The notes: a model not told the origin generated them from the sequence alone. DNA of 64,000 nt from Apostichopus japonicus (GCF_037975245.1 NC_092567.1:21798376-21862375), one strand, 5' to 3'; positions 1 to 19,479 are shown, counted from the stretch's first letter. Numbers and translations: made by a program.

Positions 1-139
1 TGACAACATTTATAGAATGAAAAACCATCATTAACTACTCCCTGGTAATTGATTAATTTTTATTTTGTGAAAAGTTGAATAGGCTGTGTTAGTTTAAGCA
101 GCAGCTATCGGGTTAATTTTCAATTTCAAAAGAGCACAG

Positions 140-240
140 AACGTTTTTTGGCAAGAACGGAATTTGAACCAGTGACCTTGGGATTACAGGTTTTTTTTTT
201 TTTTTTGTGCCCTACCAAGTGAGCTATCCAGCCCTATCAC
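140..240 (-). repeat. tRNA-derived SINE fragment
   Basis: Read on the minus strand, this has an A-box-like 'TAGCTCACTTGGTAGGGC' and a B-box-like 'GGTTCAAATTCC', the two halves of a tRNA-type Pol III promoter. A run of about 16 A (T on the plus strand) sits between them where an anticodon arm should be, so it cannot fold as a tRNA. It is most likely a degraded SINE head. No target-site duplication was identified. Confidence 0.6.
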
Positions 241-1046
241 TACCAACGAAAGAGACGTAGCTCCTTGCTTCAGATCTTTATCCCACAGCTTTTAATAAGT
301 TACTAGTTGTAGCTCATTTCTCTTTGTTGTAATTTAATTTACCACTCTTTTAGTACAATTTGTTACCCAATAGGCTATGATTGATTGCGGTTGTCAACGT
401 TTCTTGAGTTAGTTAGTCATAGCTCCCATCAATCAGTGACTGCCGTACCAGTGTTTAGTTTCAAACCGTATAGACTGTGCAATAATGCTGGGACAATATT
501 CATCGAAAGTTCCCTGTGTGGTGTAATAATTTCTTGGCTCGTTGTTAATCAGTCCCAAGAAAGTTTGGTTATTCATTTATTAATCCAACTTTAACATGGG
601 CAATCTATGCCATTTGACTCTTATGTTGGTTTTGTATATGACGATCAGTCAGTGTTTGATGAAATGCACTGTGACCCCTCTACACGTCTCCCCCAACCCC
701 CACCCCCATTCACTTGAACATCCACCCTCCTACATTATGATTACCACAAATTGAAAGAAAGAAATCCAACCATCACTTTCGGCATTTATCATAGTGACAT
801 TACGATAAACATCTCTCCCCCCCCCTCCCCTCTCCCTAAGAGAGAAGAAAAGTCTGTTTGAGAGACATAAGGGTTTCAGAGTCGTGTCAGGGAGGCTGTA
901 CTCTTGTCAAAGTGTAATGCCGTATTGCTTCTAGATGATTAAACCTCTATACTCTCCATTGGTTTTCTTTGCGTATTTCCAAGCAATCATTAACATCTTC
1001 AATTTGCATAAACTTATGTCCGAATCTTCCGTATTTCCTGCTTCAG

Positions 1047-4000
1047 TGGCTCCTTGATGCTGTCATCTGTAACGGTCTCGGTATCTGGTTGGGGATGAAG
1101 ACGCTAAACTATCTAAATGCCAGCACCTATCACTGGAGAGGTCTTTGGAGTATCAACACCTACAGGTGAGGTATCCATTCATAAGTATTTGAGGCAAAAT
1201 TTGGGGGGAGGGGGGAGTGAAGGGAGGGGTTAAGGAATAATTCCAGTCAGATTTGTACATTGCAGTGCATATGGTGTTCATATGGTTGTTTGTATGGTTG
1301 AATTATCTGAATGCCAGCACTTATCACTGGAGGGGTCTTTGGAGAATCAACATGATGGGGGGTGGGGGTGGGGGAAGAAGGGCTAAGGAATAATTCCTGT
1401 CAGTGTTGTACATTGCGTTGCATATGGTGTTCGTACAGTTGTTCAAAATGAATGAGTGTATTATCTATCCTATGTCCTTCTGACCAGTATAAAGTATAAT
1501 AGACAACTATTGTTGATTGTTTTTTATTGTTCTCATGTTCATTAATAGCTGGCCCTACCCGCATGCTCATTACTACATGATGATAATAACAGCATGAGGA
1601 TTTTAATTATTATACAAACCTTCTACAAACCTTCATAACAAGGTATCATGGATTTATCGCCGTAAATCATCTTAGTCTGTAAGTAAATTAGTCTTCTTTG
1701 AATTTCAAAAATTGAATGATTCTACAAACGAATGACACTGTCCAAGATATTTTCCCCCAAAGTTTAACGAGCGAGTAATTAAAAACATTGGAATTGTCTC
1801 TCAACATTTCATCGATATTAATATTAATGACATGCAACTATGAAGCAAAAACTAGATCACTTAAGAAATTAACAAAGCTTTGAGTTCTTCATCACTTGAA
1901 AGGAGAATTGAACTGGTCGCGGTGATGATGTGATTGGTTGCTATGGGATTTAAGCTTGAAATATCATAAAGAAAGTTTTCTAACAATTAATGCGATGTCA
2001 TAAAATTTTGTTCTCTTCCAGTGGTAAGCTGAAGAGGATGATGATGCAGTTTACGCCATACAGCTGGACAGAGTTTGAGTGGCATCCCACCGAGAGCCTC
2101 AACAGATGGATATTCGTCATTCTTTTGGTTTGTTTTGTAAGTTTAAGGCAAATTGTTGGGGTTTGGTTATGGATTAAAAGTTTTTGTTTTTCACTGCCCA
2201 GTTTTGAGCTTAATTGGCATAGCCAATGGAGTTAATGCCATGTTAAAGTGTCTGTCTATCCGACTGTCCATCTGTCCATGCATCAGTTTGTGCTTCGACA
2301 TCAGCTGAAATCCTTTAAAATGCTTCTCCTCATAAGGTTTTGATCAGATCAGGATGAAAATTTGTGGAATTGGTCGGTTGATAAAAGGGACACAATATTT
2401 TGTATGAAGGATAAGACATCAAAGGGGTGAAATAATTTTGGAAAAGGAATCTTCTTTTACCTCCAAAGGAAATATTAACTATGGAAGTTACTGACAAGTT
2501 TCCATTAATCTGCAAGAATACAAGCACCAGTATCTCAAGTTGGTCTTTTGTAAGTTACTCACAGACGACACGGTGTTTGAATGACAGTAGCTTGTACAAT
2601 TAAGTCACTTTGCAGAAAGTCAGTTGAGCCACAATATCGTTGATGCTATAGTATTTTGGTTTTCCAAATAACGAACGATCATGTTGCTAAGGACTTTGAA
2701 TACACCACTATTTTCTTTCTTCATTCTGATGGGAATGTAAAGGTTTCAAAGGGACCACACCCCCATGTTAGGAACTTCATCTGGGTCATTTTTGAAACCT
2801 CTTCGGATATCAAATAAGATCTAGTTGGTTTTTCCTCTCTGACAGTGACACCAGGTCAAAGGTCAAACTGTTCTTGGCACCGATAGCAATTTGTCAAGAT
2901 AGTTAAGTAATTTGTTTTCTTTTTGATTTTCTTCATCTACAGTTCCTGGTTGCAGAGTTGAACTGCTTCTACCTTAAATTTGTTCTCTGGATTCCTCCTC
3001 CACATTTCGTCAACTTTACCAGACTCATCCTTCTGGTTCCAGTCGGTGCAGTTGCTATACGCGAAGCCTATCAGTACCTGAATGATCCGTAAGTTTGATG
3101 TGAAAGTTTTTATCAGGCCAGACTTGATTTTTTATTCCTTGCCGGAGTGCAAAAGGAATCTTTGTGAGGATGATGGCGTGTATGTTGGTGCTGATAGTCG
3201 TAATCGATTAATCGCCAGTAGTAGTGATTACAATTTGGAAGTTTGATTAATCGCCATCAAAACCTAAGTTGCGATTACCGGACTACAAGCTAGCACTACA
3301 CATAATCTGTTTTTGAAAAATAGCCTAAGCTATCAAAACAACACTGTAACAACTGTAGAAATGACAGTGATGAGGTCATAACTGTAATGGAGTAATCGCA
3401 GTAATTACGAGAAGAGCTATGCGATTAATCGACTACAAAAGAGAGAGTCGACTATCAGCACTAGTGTATGTATGAATGTGACACTTGCTTGTAAACACAG
3501 TAACTCAAAAGTTAATGGTGGTGTAACTTCATACTTGGAATGTGGATCCATCTTATTGAGTACAAGAAGTCTACTTTTCTTCTGTGAAGTTCAATGGTCA
3601 TTTGAGGTCAAGAGAGGTCAAAGACTGAAAAAACTCTGTGAACACGGTAACTCAAAAGAAGTACATCTTTGTTGAACTTTATACATGGTATGCAGATTCA
3701 GTTTATTGAGTACAAACACTCTATTGAAATTGGTGGAGGTCAAAGGTCATTTGCAGTCAATATTAAGTGAAAGTTTAATATTTTGTAAACAGAATAATGC
3801 AAGAAGTACATCTTTCTTGAAGGAATCACAAAGCCATCTGGCTTTTTGGTTTCTTATTGGAGAGGAGGAGGTGGGGGGGGGGAGGTAGAAGGGTAGAGCT
3901 GATTAGGTGGTGGGAGAGAGGGAGGCATTCAACAGCAGCTGAGTTAAAGAAAACATCATGAAATGCATATTTGTGACTAGGTGTCAATGCATCAAAGCAT

Positions 4001-4550
4001 GGCTAACCTAGTTTTATGTCTTGCGGTCTTTAAGGTAAGTACATATCTATTGCCACGGTTTCACCACTTAATTGGTAAGACACATTTGAAGCTAACCACT
4101 GAAAAATGTCAATTTTGAAAGCAATTCTTTTCTGCCTTCTTCACCAACAACAGAAATTGTAACAAACTTGGGCAACAAGCCTGGGTCGCCATAGCGATGG
4201 TGGTTACAGAGGTTCTCATTGTTTTGAAGTTCGACCTTCCGTTAGTGCTGATGGTTCCTCCCATGTCCGTTATCGTCTGCTGGACCATTTTCTGCCTGAT
4301 ACTCCTGACCTGGACAATCTGGTTCTTTTTCGTAAGACCCTATCGGAAATTCAAAAGGAAGCAGATGATGCAAGCCCAGAGGCCTTTCAGCAGGACATCC
4401 AAAAATACATTCTACAGGCAGATAAAAACAACGAACCAAGAAAGAGTCACAAAACAGGAGACGAACCCGAAAAGATCCGTCCAACCACGGACGACGACAA
4501 ACGGCGGATATTCAACCAGATTAAGGAGCAGACTCTCAAACGGTGATTAG
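1047..4550 (+). CDS. PTDSS2: Phosphatidylserine synthase 2-like, 3' part (four exons)
   Basis: This looks like the C-terminal half of a PTDSS2-type enzyme, a multi-pass ER membrane protein that swaps the head group of phosphatidylethanolamine for serine. Exons read from splice sites: 1047-1165, 2022-2136, 2943-3088 and 4154-4550; phases agree at every junction. Recognisable blocks are WLLDAVICNGLGIWLGMKTL, KLKRMMMQFTPYSWTEFEW and FLVAELNCFYLKFVLW, all closer to human PTDSS2 than to PTDSS1. Several hydrophobic segments (for example VIVCWTIFCLILLTW) fit membrane helices. The stop is at 4548-4550 after a basic, Thr/Arg-rich tail. A possible donor (TTTTTC|gtaaga, near 4330) could give another C-terminus, so the last about 70 residues are less certain. 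The 5' exons lie left of the window. The second intron-side copy of exon 1047-1165 is listed separately. Confidence 0.85.
1301..1360 (+). pseudogene. Partial duplicate of the PTDSS2 exon
   Basis: About 55 bp of the 3' part of exon 1047-1165 is repeated 194 bp downstream ('atgccagcacttatcactgg' against 'atgccagcacctatcactgg'), followed by a second copy of the intron sequence ('taaggaataattcc' at 1231 and 1384). The copy has lost the exon end and donor site: it runs into a G-rich stretch after 'atcaacatg'. It therefore cannot act as an exon with the original donor. Confidence 0.8.
3470..3800 (+). repeat. GGTCA-rich dispersed repeat
   Basis: This intronic repeat carries phrases such as 'cttggaatgtggatccatct', 'gagtacaagaa' and several AGGTCA-type hexamers. 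The same phrases recur at 36.6-37.3 kb and, more weakly, near 45.9-46.1 kb, so it is a dispersed and locally tandem family. No coding content is seen. Confidence 0.6.
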
Positions 4551-7500
4551 CGATTCGTCAACGTCTCAGAATATAGAACGTTCGAGAACAAAATTTGCTC
4601 TTCCGTGGTGCCATTTTTTAAAGTAATTCATGTCACTGATGTAAAATTATTTCAAACTTACCATTTTGTTACAGACGGCCTGTTTTGTATGAGATGCCAA
4701 GTCGTCGCGTTCCATGTTGGGATAAATCTTCAAATCATTTTTCATGAAATTATCGTCAAAGTCTTGGTTTCCATTTGAAGTGGAAGTTGAAGGTGAGATA
4801 GGAACGAAAGAGTTCTTATTTCTTGTCTCTGAAGCAAGCGGATGTGTAGAATACAGAGTCTTTGTGAGTTTACGTAAAATTAAAAGAAAAAGCTAGTTTC
4901 TTGAGCTAGGTTTATATATGCTCAACAATCAGACAAAAATTCTTCCACTGACTTTGAATGAAATGTGGACAAGCTTAGTCATCAAATTATGGGGTATGCA
5001 AAAGTTTTCTGTGGTTGCTGGATTTTTATCTACAAGTTGGAAATTTTTTTCTACAGTTTATGGTGCTTGCTGATGACCAAAGACCAAGCTAGCTTTCATG
5101 CATTCTGAACATCAGTTCTGAGGGGTAGGGGATCCATTGGGTCATCGCTCAGTCCTCGGGGGAGTGGTTTGGTCATGGGCCTGAATGTTGTGGACCGCTG
5201 CTTATGAGGACCTGTGCATAATGGCACAGAGGTTAATCCAGCAAATCCTGGTCCATGTCAAATTGATTGATATTTCTGATTAGCAAAAAAACACACCACT
5301 ACTGGTCACAGAGTTTCTTCTAATAATATACCATCATTTAGAAATGTGATTAGTCACTGTTGTTTGGCGGTGAACTGGGTTTCTCAGAAAGTTAAGGTTT
5401 TGTAAAAGAAGGTTGACAGATTAAATCTGGTATATAAGCACTTGTAAGGTGACTGGCAGTGTGAGTACAGCAGCACAAAAAGGAGTACCAATTAAGAAAA
5501 GTCCCTCCCATCCTCACTCCCTCATAACGTAGATACACAATTTCAAAATGCTCGGAAGAAGAGTAAGAGTATAATGCATGAGGTTGGGTACAATTACTGG
5601 TAATTATGCTGGAATGTGTAAGAATTCCGTACAACAAGTCTGTGCTAAGTTGGTTCTCTTTTGACCTTCGGTTAAGAATCATCAGCTCTCTAGCCTAGAA
5701 TGATACCAACTCCACCACTCCCCTACAGGTCTGTGGAGGCTTGATAGGCTAAATATATCCCATCGAGGAAAGATCCTTGGCCGATATAAGGTTACGAGGG
5801 ATTCTTGCTGCTTGTATCTCAGGCGACCTGCTCCCTCTTTTAACACACAACATTGTCCTAATTAAGGGGGAACGTAAAATGGGTAGTAACCAGGTGAGTT
5901 AATTCACTTAAAACATCGAAAATTGGATCCCTGGGACAACCTCTAAGGATAGCTTTGTTTCTCTGATGAGAAAATTTTGTCTCGTAGAGCAATTACAACT
6001 CTTTATGTCGATCAACTCTGGGTAAAAGGCATGTGCTGACTTTTTCATCACTGAGACCTTGTCTTCACTACATCTTGAGTCAAGAACAGCCGAGAAAAGC
6101 GTTCCACTCCATAGTTTGAGGAAAAGAATGTGCTGTCTTGGAAATGTCCCTCTTTTTATTGTCAAGAGTGCAACATCCGTTCGAAAACACTTTTGACATC
6201 CCTATGGTGCATTTACTTTGGTTGTGCTATTTAAAAGACAATTGACATGTGTGTAAATCAACATGATTTTACACCGTGTATCCACAAGCTGGTTGATTTG
6301 CAATCCTATATCTTTTTCAACTAATTTTTATTCTATCCAAAGTAATTTATTGAATGCCCATTGTTTTTCTTTTTTTTTCAAGTTATTCAAATTATTGCTT
6401 TTTTGGTGGGGGGTGGGGAATTTTATTTAATGAAGTGCTGTCTAGCACATGTAACAACCTTGCCAATTATTATTTTTTACTTTCAGTCAATTTCAACAGA
6501 CTTTAATAGACTCTTGTATGAATTGTAAGAGTCGGGCAGGGGAACGGGGAGGGGAGAGACTCCCCTCCCCCTTTGGAAGACTACTGAGCCCCCTCTTAAT
6601 CTCCATTACGTTTTACAAATAGTTCATATGTATCACAGTATTTGTGACCCTCCTAAAGTTATTGCTGCCCCTCCAACTCAGAATTTATAGGGCTTTCTGT
6701 GCATAAGGTTAATTGCTTGGGCTTTGCATGAAACTTGGACCTACCTTGTGTACAAGTAAAATTTAGAAAAACTTTAAATTTTAGTTTATAGTAATATTGT
6801 ACTATGTTTGCTTTGAATAAACATCTCAAATTTGTTTTGTTTTTGGCTGCACATTTTAAAGATTTCCTTCGTAGGTTTGTTGTTCTGTTTCTCATTTATT
6901 TGACAAAACTGGGATTTGGTATTCATGGTTTAGGAAGAGGTCAGATTTATCTATGAAAAATATTAATCAAAGATTGAGTTGCTGGCAAACGTGACACTAA
7001 TTTGTATGCTCCTAAAACTCAAGGTTTTTACGTTTAAGTTTCACTGCGAATCTCATTATTATGATATAAGCATTATCAATGCATATTGGTGGATAATTTT
7101 GCATACATATGGCCATATCCATTGTTAATTAAAACAAGGTTATGAAATTGATTATTAAAAAATTGAATAATTTTGATGGTATTCCTTTAAGTAATTTTCT
7201 GGGTGATATGTACTGCCAATGGTGTCATACATGGTACATGAAGATAACTTCAGGGGGAGTGGGGAGAGGGGGTGTGGATAGTTACTCGTTTTTATTAAAA
7301 TCCAGGTGAAATTTGTGCTATAATTTGACAGCTGTACCCATGAAAATCTGGTCTGTTGAGGTGGGTGGGCGGGGAGGGAGAGGAACTCGCCGATTGACAT
7401 GTTTGATGATGGTGTGGGTGAGTATAGTAATCATAATTGTTGATGTTAAGAGAAATCTTGGAGCAGCTGATAATGTGGTATCATGAAAATGTTTAGTTAA

Positions 7501-9992
7501 CGAGCTGTTTAGTTAACGAGCTGTAATAAATCACAAATGAGAAAAACATGAATCAATTCACTTAAACAGTTTCATTTTGTTGTGTCATGTTTTCTTTGAC
7601 CTTTCCCTGAATATTCCGGAAAATGTGAGGTGATTAAAACAAAATAAAAGAAAACTGTTAGCAAACTGCTTATCCACTAGAGAGCCTGTGTAGGAGAATG
7701 TGTATGGGTACGTTGGTCTTACATTTCGATCCTAGCAGGATCTTCTTCAAAGGCTAAATGACAAGTGATTAAAACAAGATAGAGAATTCCACTGAAAACT
7801 GCAGGACTTGCTGGTACCTTATTATGACATGAGTGACTGCAACTCTTTTTTCCCCGGTACCTGTGCAGGGTTTTATAAAGGAAGGGTGTGGGCCCAGGGG
7901 GGTTGTTGAAGCCAACTCCTGCGGTGTAGAGGGTCTGGGATCCCTGGCCCCTGCCCAACCAGGAAACATTAAATTTACCAGTGTAAATTAGTGTATTCTG
8001 CATAAAGCATAATTTCAAGCATCAGTTAAGTTCATTTTTAGGTCTAACTAAATTGCAAGGTTAGCTCATAACTAATTTTGGCCTCAGGCTACAAACGAGC
8101 CTGCCTCCCTCCCTTAATCCCGCATCTGCGCTACCATCATCATATGAAGCTGAAAAACAACTCCCTGGCTGAATACATAAGGCCTACTTTGTGTTGTTTC
8201 ACTATGAAAAGGTGAACCCTGCCGCCTTTGGTCCATTTCCCGTTAACCGCAGTACAGTTTTATGGTCTCCTGCCCCCAGCTTCTATAAATGCATAGGTTT
8301 GAGGCCTTTTTTAGGGAATTTATTATGAAATAGCAATGAATGGTTATAGTCGTTTTTAACACTTCTAAATGGCTGCTAGATTCATATCCGTCCTTGTTGC
8401 ATTGGCTCGAGACTAGACTGCACGGCACGGATGAACGCACGGCAAAATTTATTACCATTATAAGCCCCATTTAAAGACACATTAAATCATAAAAGTGATG
8501 TTGTCTTTAAGTCTAGATAGAAGTTCTCACTAGCTAAACGCTACCCATCACCGGATAGTAGCTGACAAGTTGGCCTTTCTTGGCACCATCAATTTTCGTA
8601 TCATGTCGGCCATGCAGATTTTTGCTATCCGAGCTGATGATGCTCTTCAAGATGCAAGCAACAAGAACCAGATCCTGATTGATAACGTATTAAGAAAGAT
8701 GTTTTCCTACTGCATTTTGACACTCTTCCTGAGATAGGAGAACAACATGGCGGTTTGATATAGACTTTAAAAATTCAGCGTATTGCCCGAATTTTCACCC
8801 CCCCCCCCCAAAAAAATGAAAAACACATTGCAAATTATTCTTCTTTCAGTAGGTGCCCGAAAAATTCTCAGCATGTTGCCCGAATTTTTACCCAAAATTT
8901 TGGTTGGGGGATGCAGCCGCCCAGCCCCCCCCCCCCCCGCCTCCTACGCCTACGATGAAAGATTGTTTTTACTTGAAGTTTTTAGTTTACTCAACCCCCG
9001 CGAAAAGTCGTACCACTCAAAATATTGCTCTTCAGATACGAACAATGCATGATTTCTCTGCCCAGTGCATTGACTTTTTCAAAGGTGGTAAAGTTTGGCC
9101 GTATCGGGGAAGCCCCGTTAGAAAATAGCGCGTGTGCGCTGCTTGTGTCGGAAAGACGTACTCTCTGCATAGCTGTCGATCGCTGCTCGTATTCTCTATT
9201 GCAATAACCTGGTTCGGACGCTTTCCAAGGTTTTCCAAGCCTGCCGCTATGCCCGGACTTAGCTCGTTGAAACGCGGGTTCAAATTGCAGGGCTTATCTG
9301 CGGTTACAATTTTAGCTCTAAAAAATAAAATACATATGGGGATTAAATCCAATATATGCACGGATTAATTAGAATATACACGAAAAAACATTTCCGCTCT
9401 TGCTGTGTACATTTACCAACGATAAATGTTTTGGCGGGCTCGCGAGATCGTTTCAAAAAGCGAAACTTTACACATGTACAACCATGGAGGTAAAACAGAC
9501 ACATGTATATTCGAATTAATACACAGATATATTATGCGGTGTTTGTCCCACATGGCTTACCATATACTTATGCTAGCTTATTAAAGCAAGACCGCGTTCG
9601 TGGGAACGGGGTACCTGGGCGCGAAAATGGAAGTACCGCGAACATACATATCAACAAAGTAATCTGCGGCCGGTTGCGAGAACAGGAACCAACACAAAAT
9701 GTAACGAACTTTACTTAACGCAAGTTAATCTTAGTTTTACAATTATTACTACTATTAGGCCTAGGCTAGATGTTGTAACTTGTACTTTGTAGTTGTACTG
9801 TATGATAATAATGGTTAATGTTATTTTTTACGACTGTAACCTAGGTTATGCCTAGGCCCCAGTCAAGGTATACTGCCATGTTAGGACTAGACTAGCTAAC
9901 ATCTTTAAAGTTTAATTTAACTCTGTTTTTATGGGGTGGAAATAATGAATATTTACACAGCACACCCCAGCATTAATCGTATGGGGTTTTAT
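4551..9992. other. Intergenic, no gene recognised
   Basis: Between the phosphatidylserine synthase stop and the inverted repeat before thymidylate synthase. It holds short open frames without family resemblance, C-rich and G-rich runs (about 790-835-like tracts recur at 6540-6570 and 8800), and scattered repeat fragments. The part from about 9050 to 9700 looks relatively CpG-rich for this window and could contain a promoter, but no transcript can be assigned. Confidence 0.5.
8760..8950 (+). repeat. Poly-C bearing interspersed repeat
   Basis: Contains 'gtgcccgaaaaattctcagc', 'ttgcccgaatttt' and long C runs. The same phrases occur on the opposite strand at 21770-21880 and in part at 22155-22250, so this is a dispersed repeat and the proline-rich open frames here are not genes. 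Confidence 0.65.
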
Positions 9993-10595
9993 AGGCAGTG
10001 GATATATAGCCATCAGACGGTTCCCGATTCCAGTTTACTATTTAGCCGTCACTTACGTCTGACATGCGCAGTTATCAATCTTGCAGACTGTGATTTTCCT
10101 GCGGTGCCAGCGGACAATCCAGTCCCCAAGTTATTTTGCCGTCCCACAAATTTTCTGGCTGTTTCTGCGCGTTACTACTATTTGACCGTCTTTGCATTTA
10201 TTGGCAAACGGCGGGAATTTTGAAATAATTCATCTGTGATGTTTGATGAAGCATGTTTGTTTTCCGATTATGTGCGGTTTATTCCGTTATTTTCATTGCC
10301 AGTTTAATAGTTTAGATGGACACTATAATCCACACATTTTCCTGCATCAGTTGTCTTTATTTGTCTTTATCAGTCGTCTCAAATATTTCAGAAAACGAGT
10401 CAAAACTACCACCTACAGCTAAAGGTGCGCATGCTTAAAAATGGATCACAATCGTATCACAACTTCACTCATTCAAAGACAACATTCAAAATGGCGGCTA
10501 ATCGCAAGATTGATAACTGCACATGTCAGACAGAAGTGACCGCTAAATAGTAAACTGGAATCATGAACCGTCTGATGGCTATATATCCACTGCCT
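9993..10595. mobile_element. About 600-bp element with 92-bp inverted termini
   Basis: Arms 9993-10084 and 10504-10595 are inverted copies of each other with only a few mismatches. The outer ends read 'aggcagtggatatatagcc' on each strand. The roughly 420-bp interior has no long open frame. The flanks ('ttttat' on the left, 'tttaat' on the right) hint at a short AT-rich target duplication. This is most simply a non-autonomous DNA transposon (MITE or foldback type). It ends about 260 bp before the thymidylate synthase start codon, so it may overlap that gene's promoter. Confidence 0.75.
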
Positions 10596-10853
10596 TTAAT
10601 ATAAGTGCACCATCGCTTATGTTTGTGGTTGAAAAAAAGCCTACTTCTGAAATGATCAGAAAACTTCTTTAGGCCTAGGCTAGTTCGTGTACCGTAAAAA
10701 CTGATTTTGTTGCAAAGGCAGGAAAATCCCAATTAATACTAGGCAAATATGGTAACCCTACTTTGGGAGCGCCTGTGGTCTAGGCCAGACTGCCAAAATT
10801 AATGTGTGTATTGATGGGATTGCCTTTTCCGTGTCTGTTCCAGTTCATCAAAC

Positions 10854-17053
<6,200 letters not shown>

Positions 17054-17092
17054 GCTGGTCGCCTAGTAACATAGAAGAATGTCATCAAGAAG

Positions 17093-17098
17093 AATAAA
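17093..17098 (+). terminator. Possible thymidylate synthase poly(A) signal
   Basis: AATAAA 40 bp after the stop codon of thymidylate synthase. Further AATAAA-like strings follow in AT-rich sequence near 17130, so the true cleavage site is uncertain. Confidence 0.45.
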
Positions 17099-17267
17099 AA
17101 TAGTAAAAACAAAAAAAGTAAAGTATAATAAATATACTTTAGAAAGATTCAAGGTCAGAAAGCAGACCTAAGGTACCATTGCAAGTGGAGTGGGCCAATC
17201 TCAGTATTTTCTTTTCAAGATTTAATTGTAGACTACTTCTACTACTGATTCAAGTGGAAGATGTCAT

Positions 17268-18300
17268 AATAATAAGTAATATTTATATAGCGCATAATCA
17301 GCAAAGCCGCTCAAACCGCTTTACAAATGTAAAACCTAAAAGCAAATACTAACAAACACCAAAATAATAAATATATAGAACCAATAAGGCAAAAAATGTA
17401 AAACAACAATATAAAAAACACCCTTACTAAACGATACTAAAAAAAAATTAAAACTTAAAATTAAAAAAAAAGCCCAAACGCAATAGTCCAAAACAAATTC
17501 AGAAGTTAGTAAATAGTAAAACAGATTAAATCGTAGTCAATGTTTAAATATAAATAAGTATGGGAAACTATAGTACAGTAAGACAATTAAATTGTAAAAG
17601 CCTAAAACAGATAGTTATAAACACCCAACACTAAACGATAAAAAATAGACCCCTAAACGTAGTAAATAAATGAAAAATAAATAAAAAATAAATTAGAAAC
17701 AAATGTTAAGAATTAAGTTAATAGTTCCAAACGTAGTATCTATGCATAATAAAAGTTTAAACACATTCAATTACACAGTTAAAGCGAGTCTAAACTAATA
17801 TGTTTTCAAAGCAGTTTTAAAAGTGGTAAGAGGTCTGCATACACGCACAGAGTTCGGTAAGGCTTCCATAATCTGGGACCGCTGACTGAGAAGGCTCTGT
17901 CGCCGGTCTTGCATCTTGTTCTCTTCTCCTTGAGCAATTCCTGCGATGATGACCTGAGGTTCTGCTAGGTTTGTACGGTGTAAGGAGACAAGACAGGTAT
18001 TAGGGGGCGAGACCGTGCAGAGATTTGTAAGTGAGTAGGTTAATTGGTAGCCAATGCAGTGGTTCCAGTAGTGGTGTGACATGGTCTCTTTTCGTTTCCT
18101 TACAAACTATACGAGCAGCATTTTTTTGCACCATTTCCAGCTTGTGAGTTGGGGAGTCCAAACAGCAGGCTATTTACATAAATCTAGTTGGGACGTGATG
18201 ATAGCGTTGACCAATGTAGCAGTGGCCTCACGAGTCAGGAATGGGCGGATATGTGATATCTGGCGGAGATGCGAGTAGCACGTCCTAACAACACTGTTAA
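17268..18300 (+). repeat. About 1-kb interspersed repeat, 'tatatagcgc' type
   Basis: Starts 'aataatatttatatagcgc', like sequences near 46740, 50735 and 53630. Its later part ('ttccataatctgggaccgct', 'ggtagccaatgcagtggttc') resembles in layout the element at 53627-54340. The middle is A-rich. Short open frames inside it are not recognised as genes. Superfamily not assigned. Confidence 0.6.
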
Positions 18301-18384
18301 TATGGGGGATCATAATTCCTAGTCTAAAACGGCTCCTATGTTACGGGCTGATACAATTGCAGCAACCTTAAATATCATTTAGTG

Positions 18385-19010
18385 TTTGTAGTCAAATGGT
18401 AGACAAATTAGCACAACTTCAGGTAAGTCGTGTAGTCAGTAAGTAGTAAACTATGTGTCATTTACCATTCCAGGTCAAATAAAAGGCTTCTTCCAGGTAA
18501 AATAGGCCATGCCCAAGTAACATAGCTGTAGATCTCATAATTCATTTACTGCTTCGTAGTCAAATGGTAGACAAATTAGCAAAACTTCAGGTAAGTCGTG
18601 GAGTCGGTAAGTAGTAAACTATGTATCATTTAAAGGCTTCTTCCAGGTCAAATAGGCCATGCCCAAGGAGCATAGCTGTAGATCTCATAATTCATTTACT
18701 GCTTCGTAGTCAAATGGTAGACAAATTAGCACAACTTCAGGTAAGTCGTGGAGTCGGTAAGTAGTAAACTATGTGTCATTTACCATTCCAGGTCAAATAA
18801 AAGGCTTCTTCCAGGTAAAATAGGCCATGCCCAAGTAGCATAGCTGTAGATCTCATAATTCATTTACTGCTTCGTAGTCAAATGGTAGACAAATTAGCAA
18901 AACTTCAGGTAAGTCGTGGAGTCGGTAAGTAGTAAACTATGTGTCATTTAAAGGCTTCTTCCAGGTCAAATAGGCCATGCCCAAGTAATATAGCTGTAGA
19001 CTTCATAATT
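18385..19010 (+). repeat. Tandem repeat with alternating 169/150-bp units
   Basis: Four units begin with 'gtagtcaaatggtagacaaa' near 18388, 18557, 18707 and 18876, spaced 169, 150 and 169 bp. The longer unit contains an extra 'taccattccaggtcaaata' block. The pattern is therefore a 319-bp dimer repeated twice. Confidence 0.85.
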
Positions 19011-19479
19011 AATGTAATATTTCGTATTCAAATTGTAAGACAGTTGTCACATCTTCAGGGATGCCCTTAGGTCGCCACTATTTAATACAGTTCAAAGGTC
19101 AAACGGTGGATTTTTTCAAGGTCAAATGAAATAATAACCAAGGTCAGGTAGCAGGCTTACATATTACCATTTGGAGGTCAAATAGTAGATTGTAGTCACA
19201 ACTTCAGGTAAGTTTTAAGAGGGTTTATCTCAAAGTCAAATGATAGAATTTTTCCAGGTTAAATAGGAAGCTCAAATGGCATCCTGTTCAAAGCCAAGTA
19301 GTAGAATATTAGTTGAATAATTGACTGTTTTGACATGTTCACGTAGGTTAAAGACATGAGGTTGAGACAATTATGTTCTGTTTTGTTATGTTTATATATA
19401 CGATGTACAACTGTGTACATGAAGATGCATGTATTGTATTCCATGACAACCGGGGGAGAAAATCAGTAAGTTAAAACTT

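Noticed and set aside
8783-9052. Proline-rich frames near 8.8-9.0 kb
   Set aside because: Caused by C runs in an interspersed repeat that is also found inverted at 21.8 kb.
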